DNA of 64,000 bases from Psychroflexus torquis ATCC 700755. Its GTDB lineage: Bacteria > Bacteroidota > Bacteroidia > Flavobacteriales > Flavobacteriaceae. Shown here piece after piece: positions 9,926-19,746 of the stretch; the stretch's first letter is position 1, and the number at the start of each line of letters is the position of its first letter. The stretch covers positions 1,240,001 through 1,304,000 of the forward strand of contig NC_018721.1 in NCBI RefSeq assembly GCF_000153485.2, read 5' to 3'. Made by a program: the position numbers and the translations under genes. The notes beneath the pieces were generated by a model. The model was given only the letters and a program-made list of their open reading frames with translations. It was not told the DNA's origin and did no database searches.

Positions 9926-11575
9926 TTATTGACCAAAAATTGTTGGAATGAAGTAACTAAATATCAAAATAGCAATAAAGAAAGTCACTAATATATAGAC
10001 TTCTTTAATCAAGAAGTCAGATTTTTTTAGAGTTATATTAAAGTTTGAAATTTCTTTTACCTTAACGCTTCTTGTCATGGCACTAACGGCGAAAGCAACT
10101 ACAAATGCTATGATCACCCCAGTAAAATTTAACCAAATCCAAAAAACATTAAAGCCCAAATCGATATGAAATAAGTTCTGAATGGTTTGAGAAAACATTA
10201 AATTAATTAAAACCGCTACGATAATACCAGCATTCATTCCTATGTGATTAACCTTTTTGGAGAAAAACGCCAATAAAAACGTCACCAATACAGGACCATA
10301 AAATACGGAACCTATCGCATTAATTATTTCTATCACTGGACTGTTACTACCTCCAAATAAAAAAGCACAAGCAATACAAACCACTCCCCAGAATACGACT
10401 GCTGCTTTAGAAATAGCCATATACTTTTTCGGTTCTAATTTTGTTTTCCCTCTGTTGAAAAAATCTTCAACTGTAACAGCAGACAACGAATTTACCGTCG
10501 AGCTTAAAGACGACATTGCAGCGGATAAGATCCCAACCATCAAAATGCCAATAAGGCCATGAGGCAGATATTTCATAATAAAAACGGGCACCATTAAATC
10601 TGCTTTAATACCATTTGCCGCATATTCTTCTGGAAAATGTTTTTGTGTAGTCGAAGCAATATCACTCAGGAAGTCTGGAGCTAGTGTAATCAGGCTCCCT
10701 AAAATAAGACCCATCACACAATACACCAAAACAACAGGAAACCTTAATAGGCCGTTAGCTAATAATAAAGTTCGAATTGTCTTTTCATCTTTTGCGGAGA
10801 GTAAGCGTTGTGCTTGAGTCTGGTCGCATCCATAATAGGAGACATATAAAAAGAATCCTCCTATCAACATTGGCCAAAAACCATATTCATTGCCATCTCC
10901 GATACCTAAATTAAAATCTATGACTTGTAATCGTTCAGAATCAAAACCATCTGTTAAGCCTCCAAGATCTTGCACTGTGTTCCAGCCGTAAATCAGACAA
11001 ATTATTAATCCTAGAAATAAAATAATCATTTGAATAGCATCTCCCCAAACCACTGCTTTCATCCCTCCTTGCCAAGAATAAATAATTGTTATTACACTGA
11101 TTATTAATATAGTATATACAAAATCTATATCTAAAACAGCTTGTAAAATTATGGCAATGGTGTATACCATTACTCCTGTTCCCAAAGCACGACTAATTTG
11201 AAAAACAACACTTAAAATGAGTCGTGTAGAAGAACTAAACCTTTTCTCCACAAACTCATAAATACTCACTACCCCCGACCTAAATAAAGGCGGAATAATA
11301 ACAATCATAATAAATAGCATTGCCAGAGGGACTGCAAATTCAAACGTTAGCCACTTCATACCTCCCCCTAATTTTAATCCTACAAAGGCAGGTGCCGAAA
11401 TAAAACTTATGGCAGACAATTGCGTCGCCATAGTCGAAAGACTCAAAGGGAACCATCCCATGCTTCTTCCCCCTAAAAAATAATCTTTTGAATCTTTATT
11501 GTCTTTAAAGAAAAAACCCATCCCTAAAAAGAACACGATATATAATAAAATAATACTATAATCTAACCAATTCAT
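9926..11575 (-). CDS. Sodium:solute symporter (SSS family)
   Basis: The 549-residue product is hydrophobic throughout, with roughly 13-14 membrane segments. It shows SSS features such as DYFLGGRSMGWFPLSLSTMA near residue 31 and SAAMSSLSSTVNSLSAVTVE near residue 355. It should couple sodium entry to uptake of an organic solute at the inner membrane. Substrate cannot be read from sequence. Its position between a glycosylglycerate-type hydrolase and glycerate kinase points to a glycoside of glycerate, or glycerate itself. Confidence 0.92.
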   Translation of the reverse strand: MNWLDYSIILLYIVFFLGMGFFFKDNKDSKDYFLGGRSMGWFPLSLSTMATQLSAISFISAPAFVGLKLGGGMKWLTFEFAVPLAMLFIMIVIIPPLFRSGVVSIYEFVEKRFSSSTRLILSVVFQISRALGTGVMVYTIAIILQAVLDIDFVYTILIISVITIIYSWQGGMKAVVWGDAIQMIILFLGLIICLIYGWNTVQDLGGLTDGFDSERLQVIDFNLGIGDGNEYGFWPMLIGGFFLYVSYYGCDQTQAQRLLSAKDEKTIRTLLLANGLLRFPVVLVYCVMGLILGSLITLAPDFLSDIASTTQKHFPEEYAANGIKADLMVPVFIMKYLPHGLIGILMVGILSAAMSSLSSTVNSLSAVTVEDFFNRGKTKLEPKKYMAISKAAVVFWGVVCIACAFLFGGSNSPVIEIINAIGSVFYGPVLVTFLLAFFSKKVNHIGMNAGIIVAVLINLMFSQTIQNLFHIDLGFNVFWIWLNFTGVIIAFVVAFAVSAMTRSVKVKEISNFNITLKKSDFLIKEVYILVTFFIAILIFSYFIPTIFGQ

Positions 11576-11639
11576 AATTTTTCGTTTTTTGGAGTTATTC
11601 TTGTTTTTGACTATTGTTTATTGCTTATTCACTATTGCC

Positions 11640-12480
11640 CATTAATCATTGCTCTTTATTTTTTTTCTCTTCTCTTTTCTCTTCTCTTTTCTCTTTATTC
11701 TTATTTTGAATTCTTCACTACCGCCCGCCGTCTCACTACTCACCTCTCATTACTCACTTCTCACCACTCAAACAGTCACTTCGAGTAAAATTCAAATTAC
11801 GCTAGTAAATTTGAATTTAGTATCGAGAAGTCAAATCTGCATGGTTGGATACTTAAATTGTTAGAGCAAAATGTGCGTCTCAAACTATAATTACACGAAT
11901 CAACTTTTCACTGTGAACATTTCATTTTTTTCTTTCTTCTTATTTTGAATTCTTTACTCCCGCCTACCCTCTCACGATTCACCACTCACCTCTCACTACT
12001 CACCTCTCACAGCTCAATCCTCACCACTCAATCAGTCACTTCGAGTGAAATTCAAATTACACCAGTAAATTTGAATTTAGTATCGAGAAGTCAAATCTGC
12101 ATGGTTGGATAATTCGATGGTTAGAGCAATATGTGACTCTCAAACTACGAATACACGACTCAACTTTCCACTGTGAACATTTCATTTCTTTTTTCTTTTC
12201 TCTTATATTGAATTCTTCACCCCCCGCCTACCGTCTCACCACTCACCTCTCACTCAGTCACTTCGAGTGAAATTCAAATTACGCCAGTAAATTTGAATTT
12301 CGCATCGAGAAGTCAAATCTGCATGGTTGGATAATTCGATGGTTAGAGCAATATGTGACTCTCAAACTACGAATACACGACTCAACTTTCCACTGTGAAC
12401 ATCTTTTTTCTTTTTTCTTTTCTCTTATATTGAATTCTTCACCCCCCGCCTACCATCTCACCACTCATTACTCACCTCTC
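11640..12480. repeat. REP-like palindromic repeats with CTCAC-rich spacers (3 cores)
   Basis: Cores at 11775-11833, 12035-12093 and 12257-12314 read GTCACTTCGAGT ... ATTCAAATTAC ... AAATTTGAATTT ... ATCGAGAAGTCA, an imperfect palindrome. They are embedded in degenerate ACTCACCTCTCACT runs and repeated tails (CTGCATGGTTGGATA). The array fills the 917-bp gap between the GH63 gene and the symporter. Short frames here are not genes. Confidence 0.8.
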
Positions 12481-12492
12481 ACTCCTCACCTC

Positions 12493-13791
12493 TCATTCCT
12501 TATTCAACAAGTCTAATAACAACGAAGCCGTCCAAGAAAAGTTAATTCCTCCGTATCCTCCCTTACTTACTTCTTTTCTCGCATCAAAATACTCATAAAA
12601 ACCATTTTCCTCTATAAGTTCGACCGTATCATCCTTTACTCTTTTAGAAATATCTTCAAACCCGTATTGTACTAATCCATTATAAAGAATCCAGTTTAAG
12701 TTGATCCAAACTGGGCCTCTCCAATACTTTTTTGGTTTATATAGTTCGCTTTCTGGATCGAAAGATGCACATAAATATTGATTTTCGTTGCCAAACCTAC
12801 TCATCAAGGTCTGCACCAGTTTCTCTGCTCTTTCTTTACCGGGAATATTGGCAAATAATGGTGTAAAAGAAGAAGAAGAAATATGTTTTATTTTTCTTTC
12901 ATTTCTTAGGTCGTAGTGAATATATGCTCCTAATTCTTCATCGAATAACTTATTATTAAACGACTTAATGGCTTTTTCTTGCCATGTTTCAAGTTGTTTA
13001 ATTTTATTTTGGCTGCCTCCGATTAACGTGTATAATTCGATTAAGCTTTCGTTGGACTTTATTAGCATTGAATTAAATAAAGGGTCCTGAACCAAAAATG
13101 GAGATAATTCGGCTATTTTTTCATCGCTATAATTATGCTCTTTTGCAATTTCTAAGATATGTAGATAATGATCATATTCGCGTTTACTTGGTCTTTGAGA
13201 AGCATCGACATGCGTTGTATCTCGTCTTTCAAATTCATAATCTGGAGAGTCCATGTTGTGAATAATATCATCCCACATTGGCGAATTGTCTGTTCCCGAT
13301 TCCCAGTTGTGGTAGATATACACTAATCCTTCATTTTGAGGATCTCTTTTGGTGTAAAAATAAGTGTGGTTGTCATAAACCTTATCAATAACACCCTCTA
13401 TAAACTTCAAGGTCGCCTTTTTATCTGTGCTTATTCTTAAGATCTCTGCTAGCACAAATCCAAGTACAGGTGGCTGTGTTATTCCCGAAGTTTTGTATTT
13501 TTTTGAAGCATCAGGATGCAATTCTGAACAAAAGTAATCCGGTCCTGGAAAATAGGTATCAGTTTCAGTATGAAAAACTATGTGCGGTATAAAACCATTC
13601 CCCCATTGCGCATCTAATAAGGTAGATATTTCCTCTTCGGCTTTCGGCATATCGAAATGAGCAAAGCCAATTGCAATAAAACCGGAATCCCAATTCCATT
13701 GAAACGGATACAGTTTCTCGCATGGAATACTAAAACCATCGCGCCAATTTGCATTAAGAATTTCTATGGCTTTATTCTTTAGTTCATTCAT
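12493..13791 (-). CDS. GH63 glycosylglycerate hydrolase (mannosyl-/glucosylglycerate type)
   Basis: The 432-residue protein has the single (alpha/alpha)6 layout of short GH63 enzymes: LYPFQWNWDSGF (28-38), NWESGTDNSPMWDD (162-175), WRGPVWINLNW (about 345) and GFYEYFDA (397-404). Asp168 and Glu400 fall where the acid and base of characterised mannosylglycerate hydrolases sit, from my memory of the family. It lacks a signal peptide, so it acts in the cytoplasm and would release glycerate plus glucose or mannose. The downstream symporter and glycerate kinase fit this. Other short GH63/GH37-like glucosidases remain possible. Confidence 0.78.
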   Translation of the reverse strand: MNELKNKAIEILNANWRDGFSIPCEKLYPFQWNWDSGFIAIGFAHFDMPKAEEEISTLLDAQWGNGFIPHIVFHTETDTYFPGPDYFCSELHPDASKKYKTSGITQPPVLGFVLAEILRISTDKKATLKFIEGVIDKVYDNHTYFYTKRDPQNEGLVYIYHNWESGTDNSPMWDDIIHNMDSPDYEFERRDTTHVDASQRPSKREYDHYLHILEIAKEHNYSDEKIAELSPFLVQDPLFNSMLIKSNESLIELYTLIGGSQNKIKQLETWQEKAIKSFNNKLFDEELGAYIHYDLRNERKIKHISSSSFTPLFANIPGKERAEKLVQTLMSRFGNENQYLCASFDPESELYKPKKYWRGPVWINLNWILYNGLVQYGFEDISKRVKDDTVELIEENGFYEYFDARKEVSKGGYGGINFSWTASLLLDLLNKE

Positions 13792-13820
13792 TAGGTCTCA
13801 AATTAAAAATTATAAAAAAA

Positions 13821-13851
13821 CTTCACCACTGTCTCTAAAGACCTAGTGAAG
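13821..13851 (-). promoter_or_regulatory. Hairpin plus T-run just upstream of the GH63 start
   Basis: On the minus strand CTTCAC ... GTGAAG forms a stem with an inner GTCT/AGAC stem and is followed by seven T residues. The structure lies about 30 bases before the GH63 ATG and has the form of an intrinsic terminator. It could be an attenuator, or the terminator of an upstream gene that has been lost. Confidence 0.5.
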
Positions 13852-14159
13852 TAGGGTTAAATTGGTATAAAGTATAAAAGTATACTTTTATTTTAAAAGA
13901 ACTACCTCGGCGCACAGCCATCGAGATATGAGAGACAAGACCGCTTCGCAGCTAGAAAAAAGACTTTTTATCATTCTTTCTTTTTACTACTGAGAAATAT
14001 TAATCACTTCCAAAAATTGAAAATTGAAAAATAGTATTAATTATTGAAAGTTTCTTTCTAGTCATTAAAAATTTAAAAAATGACTTTTGTTTTAGCTGGT
14101 ATAAAGCTACATACCGAATATGAGGGAGGAAGGATTAATAGATGGTTGAATAGTTAGAT

Positions 14160-14940
14160 TGTTACAATAATAGACAGTTCGAGTATTGGATTGTTAGAGA
14201 AAATGGCCTCTCAAACTACTATTACACGACTCAATAAATCAACTTCTTGTACTTTTCTCACCACTCATATCTCAGACTGTCACTTCGAGTGAAATTCAAA
14301 TTACACCGGTAAATTTGAATTTAGTATCGAGAAGTCAACTCTGGATTGGAAGAGCAAAATGTTACTTTCAAATTACGATTAAACGAATTAACTTTTCACT
14401 GTGAACATTTCATTCCTTTTTTCTTAATTTAAATTCTTCACTCCCCTCCGCCGTCTCAAATCTCAATACTCACCTCTCACAACTCATTACTCACCTCTCA
14501 TTACTCACTCCTAACCTCTCAAAAAGTCACTTCGAGTGAAATTCAAATTACGCCAGTAAATTTGAATTTAGTATCGAGAAGTCAAGTCTGGATGTTTGGA
14601 TACTTAAATTGTTATAGAAAATGGCCTCTCAAACTACGATTAAACGAATTAACTTTTTGTACTTTTCTCACTACTCATTACTCACCTCTCATTACTTACT
14701 TCTCACCTCTCAAAAAGTCACTTCGAGTGAAATCTGCATGGTTGGATACTTAAATTGTTAGAGCAATATGTGACTCTCAAATTACGAATACACGACTCAA
14801 CTTTCCACTGTGAACATCTTTTTTCTTTTTTCTTTTCTCTTATATTGAATTCTTCACCCCCCGCCTACCGTCTCACTACTCATTACTCAGCTCTCAATAC
14901 TCACATCTCATTACTCACATCTTACCACTAGTATCTCAAA
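14160..14940. repeat. REP-like palindromic repeats, second array (3 cores)
   Basis: Cores lie at 14279-14338, 14526-14584 and a truncated one from 14717, with the same CTCAC-rich spacers as the 11640-12480 array. The preceding 13852-14159 is AT-rich with no gene. Together they leave 1.2 kb with no supported coding sequence. Confidence 0.75.
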
Positions 14941-14995
14941 ATTAAAGGAGAAAAGAGTTGTTTTTTACCTCGGTTCATTTTCGGCAGTAGTATTT

Positions 14996-15538
14996 TTATT
15001 TTATGATTTTTAAAATCTCTAACAATCGTGGGATTTTGTCAACTTGTGTTTCTGTCCAAAACGTGTAATTTTTAAATTCATTATCATCATAATTATTCAG
15101 TTTTATAGTTAGTCTTCTGTTTTTTTCATAAACGAAATATGAGAGAGTCATTTCATTTGCTTTGAAGATGAATTCTGATGATTTATCTTTAAATCTCAAA
15201 TCTAAATTTGGAATTACATTGTCTTCAATAAAATGAATAAATTCGTTAATTTCTTCAATTCCAATCCACGCAGTTTTGAATACTTCAGGTTTTTTAATAT
15301 TCATATCAAGTTGAAGAGCATTTCTTTTTTCGCCTGTTTTTAAGTTTATAACTTCTATAGGATAAAATTCCACAGTCTCTCCAATTCCAGATTTAAATTC
15401 AGCGATAGTAGTCCAATCTTTATTAATTCTTGTGAATTGTGTTTCGTCAATAAATTTACGAGTGGATGATTCAATGTTTTGTGCGAAAGTGATTGTAGCA
15501 AAAATTAAAAATAGTAATAATAAAAATTGATTTTTCAT
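14996..15538 (-). CDS. Secreted hypothetical protein
   Basis: The 180-residue product has a clear signal peptide (MKNQFLLLLFLIFATITFAQ) and a charged soluble domain rich in aromatic residues (WIGIEEINEFIHFIEDN, TLSYFVYEKNRR). No family was recognised. A cassette-like boundary (CATCACGTTGGCAATAA on the minus strand) lies about 25 bases upstream of the ATG. The nearest same-strand gene is the interrupted DUF2806-like gene. Confidence 0.75.
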   Translation of the reverse strand: MKNQFLLLLFLIFATITFAQNIESSTRKFIDETQFTRINKDWTTIAEFKSGIGETVEFYPIEVINLKTGEKRNALQLDMNIKKPEVFKTAWIGIEEINEFIHFIEDNVIPNLDLRFKDKSSEFIFKANEMTLSYFVYEKNRRLTIKLNNYDDNEFKNYTFWTETQVDKIPRLLEILKIIK

Positions 15539-15561
15539 AAATTGTTATTTTGTTGTTTATA

Positions 15562-16209
15562 TTATTGCCAACGTGATGTAATCGAGTAGGCAAGGGGAAT
15601 TTCAGAACTCACATTACAAAATGCAATAAAATGCTGAGCAGTAGTTTGATCAAGAGTTGACAAAGTTTGAAAATTTTTAGCTCCAAATGACCCTGATTTT
15701 CTTATCTCGCCTGCAAGAATTTTAGCTAAAAATAATTGCACATCTTTGTTGGATTTTGTCTCCGCAATTCTGGAAAACATTTCAAGCCAATCTTCATCAA
15801 TTTCTTCTTTGGAATCATCTTTTGGAGGGTCCTATTGTAATTCTTTAGTAGTTTGTTCCATAACAGACTCTCTATTAATCTGTTCTCGTAAAAGTTTGGC
15901 GCCAAAAAAGTAAACAGACCTGTTTCCAAGTGCTCTGTATGTTTCAAATTCTTTTGAGGCAGCACTTGCAGCTTCCGTTGTCACAAGACTAAGACCATCT
16001 GCTTCATTTTTTACTTTTTGAACTTTAGCTTGTAAATTAGCAACTGGAACATCAACCAATACTGTAATTAATCTCCCCAATGACTTCCGTAAGCTTTTTT
16101 TAATGGCAGGAGGCAAAGGAATTCCATCTATAAGTGATAAAATATCTTTAGCCTCTATTGCTGAAAATTCAGCTTTATTTTCTTCTTGTTCTAAATTTTC
16201 ATTACTCAA
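15562..16209 (-). pseudogene. DUF2806-like protein gene with one amber stop
   Basis: A single frame of 216 codons is broken only by TAG at 15832-15834. The N-terminal part (IDGIPLPPAIKKSLRKSLGR, then YRALGNRSVYFFGAKLLREQ) and the C-terminal part (EIDEDWLEMFSRIAETKSNK, then LFLAKILAGEIRKSGSFGAK) both fit the DUF2806 family. DUF2806 genes usually sit in mobile or defence-rich regions; their function is unknown. The last codons (SRWQ) are written by a cassette-boundary-like sequence, so the original C-terminus may also be lost. A second frame after the stop could give a shorter product. Confidence 0.65.
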
Positions 16210-16351
16210 TGGTCGGTGTTTTATTTGCCCATAATGTTTGCCTTAAAAATAGTACCCTCTAAAGATAATGATTTTTTTATCAATATTTTCAGGACATGTT
16301 AGGAGTTGTTTATTTAAAAAAGATTGGTTTTGAATGTGATTGATTTAAAAG

Positions 16352-16702
16352 TTTTAACATTAATAACATGATTTAATAAATGGTAAAATCTTGAAAGTTG
16401 TTGATCTGCCTCTCAAATCACATTTTTAGTATACTCTCTATTATAAATGCTTGAGGAATAACCTCCAGACACATATTAAAATGCTCTTTTATATCTGCTA
16501 ATCCTCAAATCAATAGGTGATTAATAGCCTCCAACGGCTAGCCAATTACCTTGGATTGGAAGACCAACGGGTTTGCAAGGATTAAACGAATTAACAAATC
16601 AAATTTTTTTACTTTTCTCTCTACTCACTACTCAAACAGTCACTTCGAGTGAAATTCAAATTACGCCAGTAAATTTGAATTTAGTATCGAGAAGTCAAAT
16701 CT
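16352..16702. repeat. 350-bp direct repeat, left copy
   Basis: This segment (AACATGATTTAATAAATGG, CCTCCAACGGCTAGCCAATT, TTGGAAGACCAACGGGTTTG, then one REP core at 16639-16697) is repeated at 18113-18470. The two copies flank the lipase gene. The rest of 16210-17046 holds no gene. Confidence 0.8.
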
Positions 16703-17046
16703 GGATGGTTGGATACTTAGATTGTTAGATGATTACGAGCTGCTCCTGTGGGCGATTTTTTGTTAAAACAATTTACAATATAGGTTCTATGTATGCGAAT
16801 AATATTAAGGTATTTGTTTCATTTTTTTAATTTCATTTTCCGCTTTCTCTATTTAGTTTTTAACTTCCCTTTTATTAATTATTAAGTTTTTTATGGTTAT
16901 GTTGCATTACTGCCAATAGTCTAGTATATGAATCATGACATCCCAAAACGTGCAATGATTTCATATATATTGTTGTGCTTTCGTTTTATTGTTCCAAGTT
17001 AAAAATGAGCTTATTCAACTCGTAACTAAATCGGAAAGCTGTTATC

Positions 17047-17979
17047 TTATTTAACCTCTGCGCATCTATGATAATCATTATTGCATGGGCTTTCTGGATT
17101 CCATAATGCATATGCATAAGAGCAACATGGATCATGAGTTTTTTCTTCCTTACCATAATTAGCTTTAAATGAGATTTCAGTTCCTACTGTTACATATAAA
17201 AATTTAGGTGGGGAAGATTGTAAGTTGTTGGGGACATTAGGTACTTTATCAGCTAAATTAACAAGACGAAAGGTTTCTTTGAGTAGACCGGGAGAACTTC
17301 CAATTATAGTTAAGCTATTGTAGTAATCAGCAAAAGATTGAAGTCCAACCATTGGGCTAGCTGAATTGTAATGATAAACTTCCATATTATGTGCAATGAG
17401 TTCAGGTACTGCAAGTGTAGCAAGTGTAGATCCAAGGCTGTGTCCGGTTACAGTAATTTTTTGTCCTCCACCAGGATATGATTGAAGCTGCTTCCGTAAA
17501 TCTGGCAGCAATCCATTGTGTACTTTATACCAGCCAGTTTCTACATTAATATCTGATGGAGGATTTGGGGTTGGAGCAGTATATAGAACAGGAGCATATT
17601 GAGCGTCTACAACAAAATCGACTATGCTTTTACTCCCGCGAAATACTAGGAAAAGTCTTCCATCCTTGTATTTGACAAAAGACCCGAAGGGTTCATGACA
17701 AGGCTTATTTAGATAGTTGAAATTACTCCAGATAAGCGGTCCAAAACTAAAATCGTCAACACTAAATTTGATCTTAGTTACAGAGCAGATATCGATTGGC
17801 TCATACTTTTGTCCAGTTCCCCAAGAAAATTCGGATTGGGATGGAGGAGGATTACTTACTGCCGTTCATTGGTTGTAAATATTACCAAGTACATTCACAA
17901 GAAAATTACAAAGCTGGAAGGTTGATTGGTCTGAGCGTCCAAATGAGATTGGTAATGGGTCTTTACAAATTGTTTTCAT
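17047..17979 (-). pseudogene. Class 3 lipase gene with one opal stop
   Basis: One frame of 311 codons from the ATG at 17977-17979 is broken only by TGA at 17866-17868. After it come VFRGSKSIVDFVVDAQ, typical of Lipase_3 proteins, and the nucleophile elbow ITVTGHSLGSTLATLAV with its Ser; ADKVPNVP supplies the likely catalytic Asp. There is no signal peptide. If translation restarts after the stop (for example at the Met of 17511), the lipase core would lack its N-terminal strand. The gene is bracketed by a 350-bp direct repeat. Confidence 0.72.
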
Positions 17980-18112
17980 AATTTATTTATTTAATCAGAT
18001 TTCCTGTTTAAAACCTTTCTCAAAGGTTCTTTGAATAGTACTAAATTTCTTATCTAATAAAGCACAACGTATGATTAGTATAAATTTAGTAATTTTTTTA
18101 TTATCCTAAATT

Positions 18113-18470
18113 TTTTAACATACATAACATGATTTAATAAATGGTGAAATCTTGGAGATAATTAATCTACATTTCAAATCACAATATTTGAATACACTCA
18201 ATTATGAATGCTAAAAAAATAAATTAGCAGCACTTATTAATATGCTGTTTTATAACTGCTAATCCACAAATCAATAGGTAATTAATGGCCTCCAACGGCT
18301 AGCCAATTGCCTTGGATTGGAAGACCAACGGGTTTGCAAGGATTAAACGAATTAACAAATCAATTTTTTGTACTTTTCTCACTACTCAACTCTCACCACT
18401 CAAACAGTCACTTCGAGTGAAATTCAAATTACGCCAGTAAATTTGAATTTAGTATCGAGAAGTCAAATCT
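18113..18470. repeat. 350-bp direct repeat, right copy
   Basis: It matches 16352-16702 in order and orientation with scattered substitutions, including the block CCTCCAACGGCTAGCCAATT and the REP core 18407-18465. Homologous recombination between the two copies would delete the lipase gene. Confidence 0.8.
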
Positions 18471-18910
18471 CAATTGTTAGAACAAAAATTGTCTATCAAA
18501 CCGCGATTATACGACTCAACTTTTAACTGTAAACATTTCATTTTTTTTCTTAATTTGAATTCTTCACTCCCCTCTGCCCTCTCTAAATTCTCTGCTCATT
18601 ACTTACTTCTCACCTCTCTCCACTCACCACTCACCTCTCAAACAGTCACTTCGAGTGAAATATAAATTACGCCAGTAAATTTGAATTTAGTATCGAGAAG
18701 TTAAATCTCAATTGTTAGAACAAAAATTGTCTATCAAACCGCGATTATACGACTCAACTTTTAACTGTAAACATTTCATTTTTTTTTCTTAATTTGAATT
18801 CTTCACTCCCCTCTTCCCTCTCAAAATTCACTGCTCATTACTTACTTCTCACCTCTCAAAACTCACTACTCACCTCTCAAAACTAGTACCTCAAAATTAA
18901 AGTAGAAAAG
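18471..18910. repeat. REP-like repeat array, continued
   Basis: A further core lies at 18645-18703. Two near-identical tails (CAATTGTTAGAACAAAAATT followed by GTCTATCAAACCGCGATTAT) follow the cores at 18407 and 18645, giving a 240-bp tandem period. No gene was seen. Confidence 0.7.
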
Positions 18911-18919
18911 ACTTGTTTT

Positions 18920-19366
18920 TTAACTCAGATCTTTGTTTTGATAAGAAATATTTTCAAACAATCTTATCACAATTTCGCTCAATATTATTCCGTTTATAAT
19001 AATAAAAATAAGTGGCACTGCATAAAATAATCCGATTACAATTCCGCTAACATCATCTCCATAATTAAAATCAATTGAGCTTTTTAATACTGTAATTCCT
19101 AAAATAATTGTCCCAATTGCAATTATCATAGAAAGGATTAAAATCGAGTTTTTTGTTTGTTTATTTTTTATTAATCCGTTCCTATAATTTGGCAAAACAA
19201 AAATTCCGCACAAAGCTATTGTCAAGGCAAAAGTATCAGTTGAATTCATATAAAATCCGTGTCCAGCTGCTCCCATTAAAAGGAAGTAAAATAGTACAGA
19301 AAATATTAAAATCAGCACAAAAAATAAGAGGCTATATTTTCTTAAAAATCCGATTTTCAATTTCAA
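18920..19366 (-). CDS. Hypothetical four-helix membrane protein
   Basis: The 148-residue protein has about four hydrophobic helices (near residues 11-32, 45-60, 75-95 and 108-132) joined by short polar loops. It matches no family I recognise. It stands alone between a repeat array and transposon relics. Confidence 0.65.
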   Translation of the reverse strand: MKLKIGFLRKYSLLFFVLILIFSVLFYFLLMGAAGHGFYMNSTDTFALTIALCGIFVLPNYRNGLIKNKQTKNSILILSMIIAIGTIILGITVLKSSIDFNYGDDVSGIVIGLFYAVPLIFIIINGIILSEIVIRLFENISYQNKDLS

Positions 19367-19437
19367 ATGCAGTTTTTATTATTCTAAGTAACGTTTTGTT
19401 CACACCTTGTTTTTGCTGGTATTTAGGCAAGCTTGAT

Positions 19438-19740
19438 TTAACTCATTCTTGCATCTAAATTAGCAATTTGTTTTTGAAGTTCTATGACCTTTCTCTTTCT
19501 TTTTTGATCAAGATATTTATAAACAATTGTAATTTTGCCTTTCTAGAGCATATTCCAAAGTATAGTGGCTAATTTTCTTGCAGTAGCAGAAACACCTAAA
19601 GCCCTCCCTTTTCTGTAGGCTATTCTGTTGAAGAAATTAGAACGGTGAGTGTCTTTTAAATTTCAAATAGAAGTAGCAGCTTGTCTTAAAGACAATTTTA
19701 AGTCTATGACTGCTCTTCAGAGTTCTACTATTAACTTAGA
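19438..19740 (-). pseudogene. IS110-family transposase C-terminal relic
   Basis: With a few stops and shifts the minus strand reads LKLSLRQAA, LKDTHRSNFFNRIAYRKGRA, LGVSATARKLATILWNML and YKYLDQKRKRKVIELQKQIA. This is the C-terminal end of IS110-type transposases. The N-terminal half of an IS110 protein lies at 23590-24062 on the same strand. The two could be parts of one element split by later insertions. Confidence 0.6.
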
Positions 19741-19746
19741 ATCAAT

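Noticed and set aside
14562..14753. Short plus-strand frames inside REP arrays (also 11649-11864 and 18474-18665)
   Set aside because: They consist of the repeat and CTCAC-rich spacers, with no conserved protein or start context.
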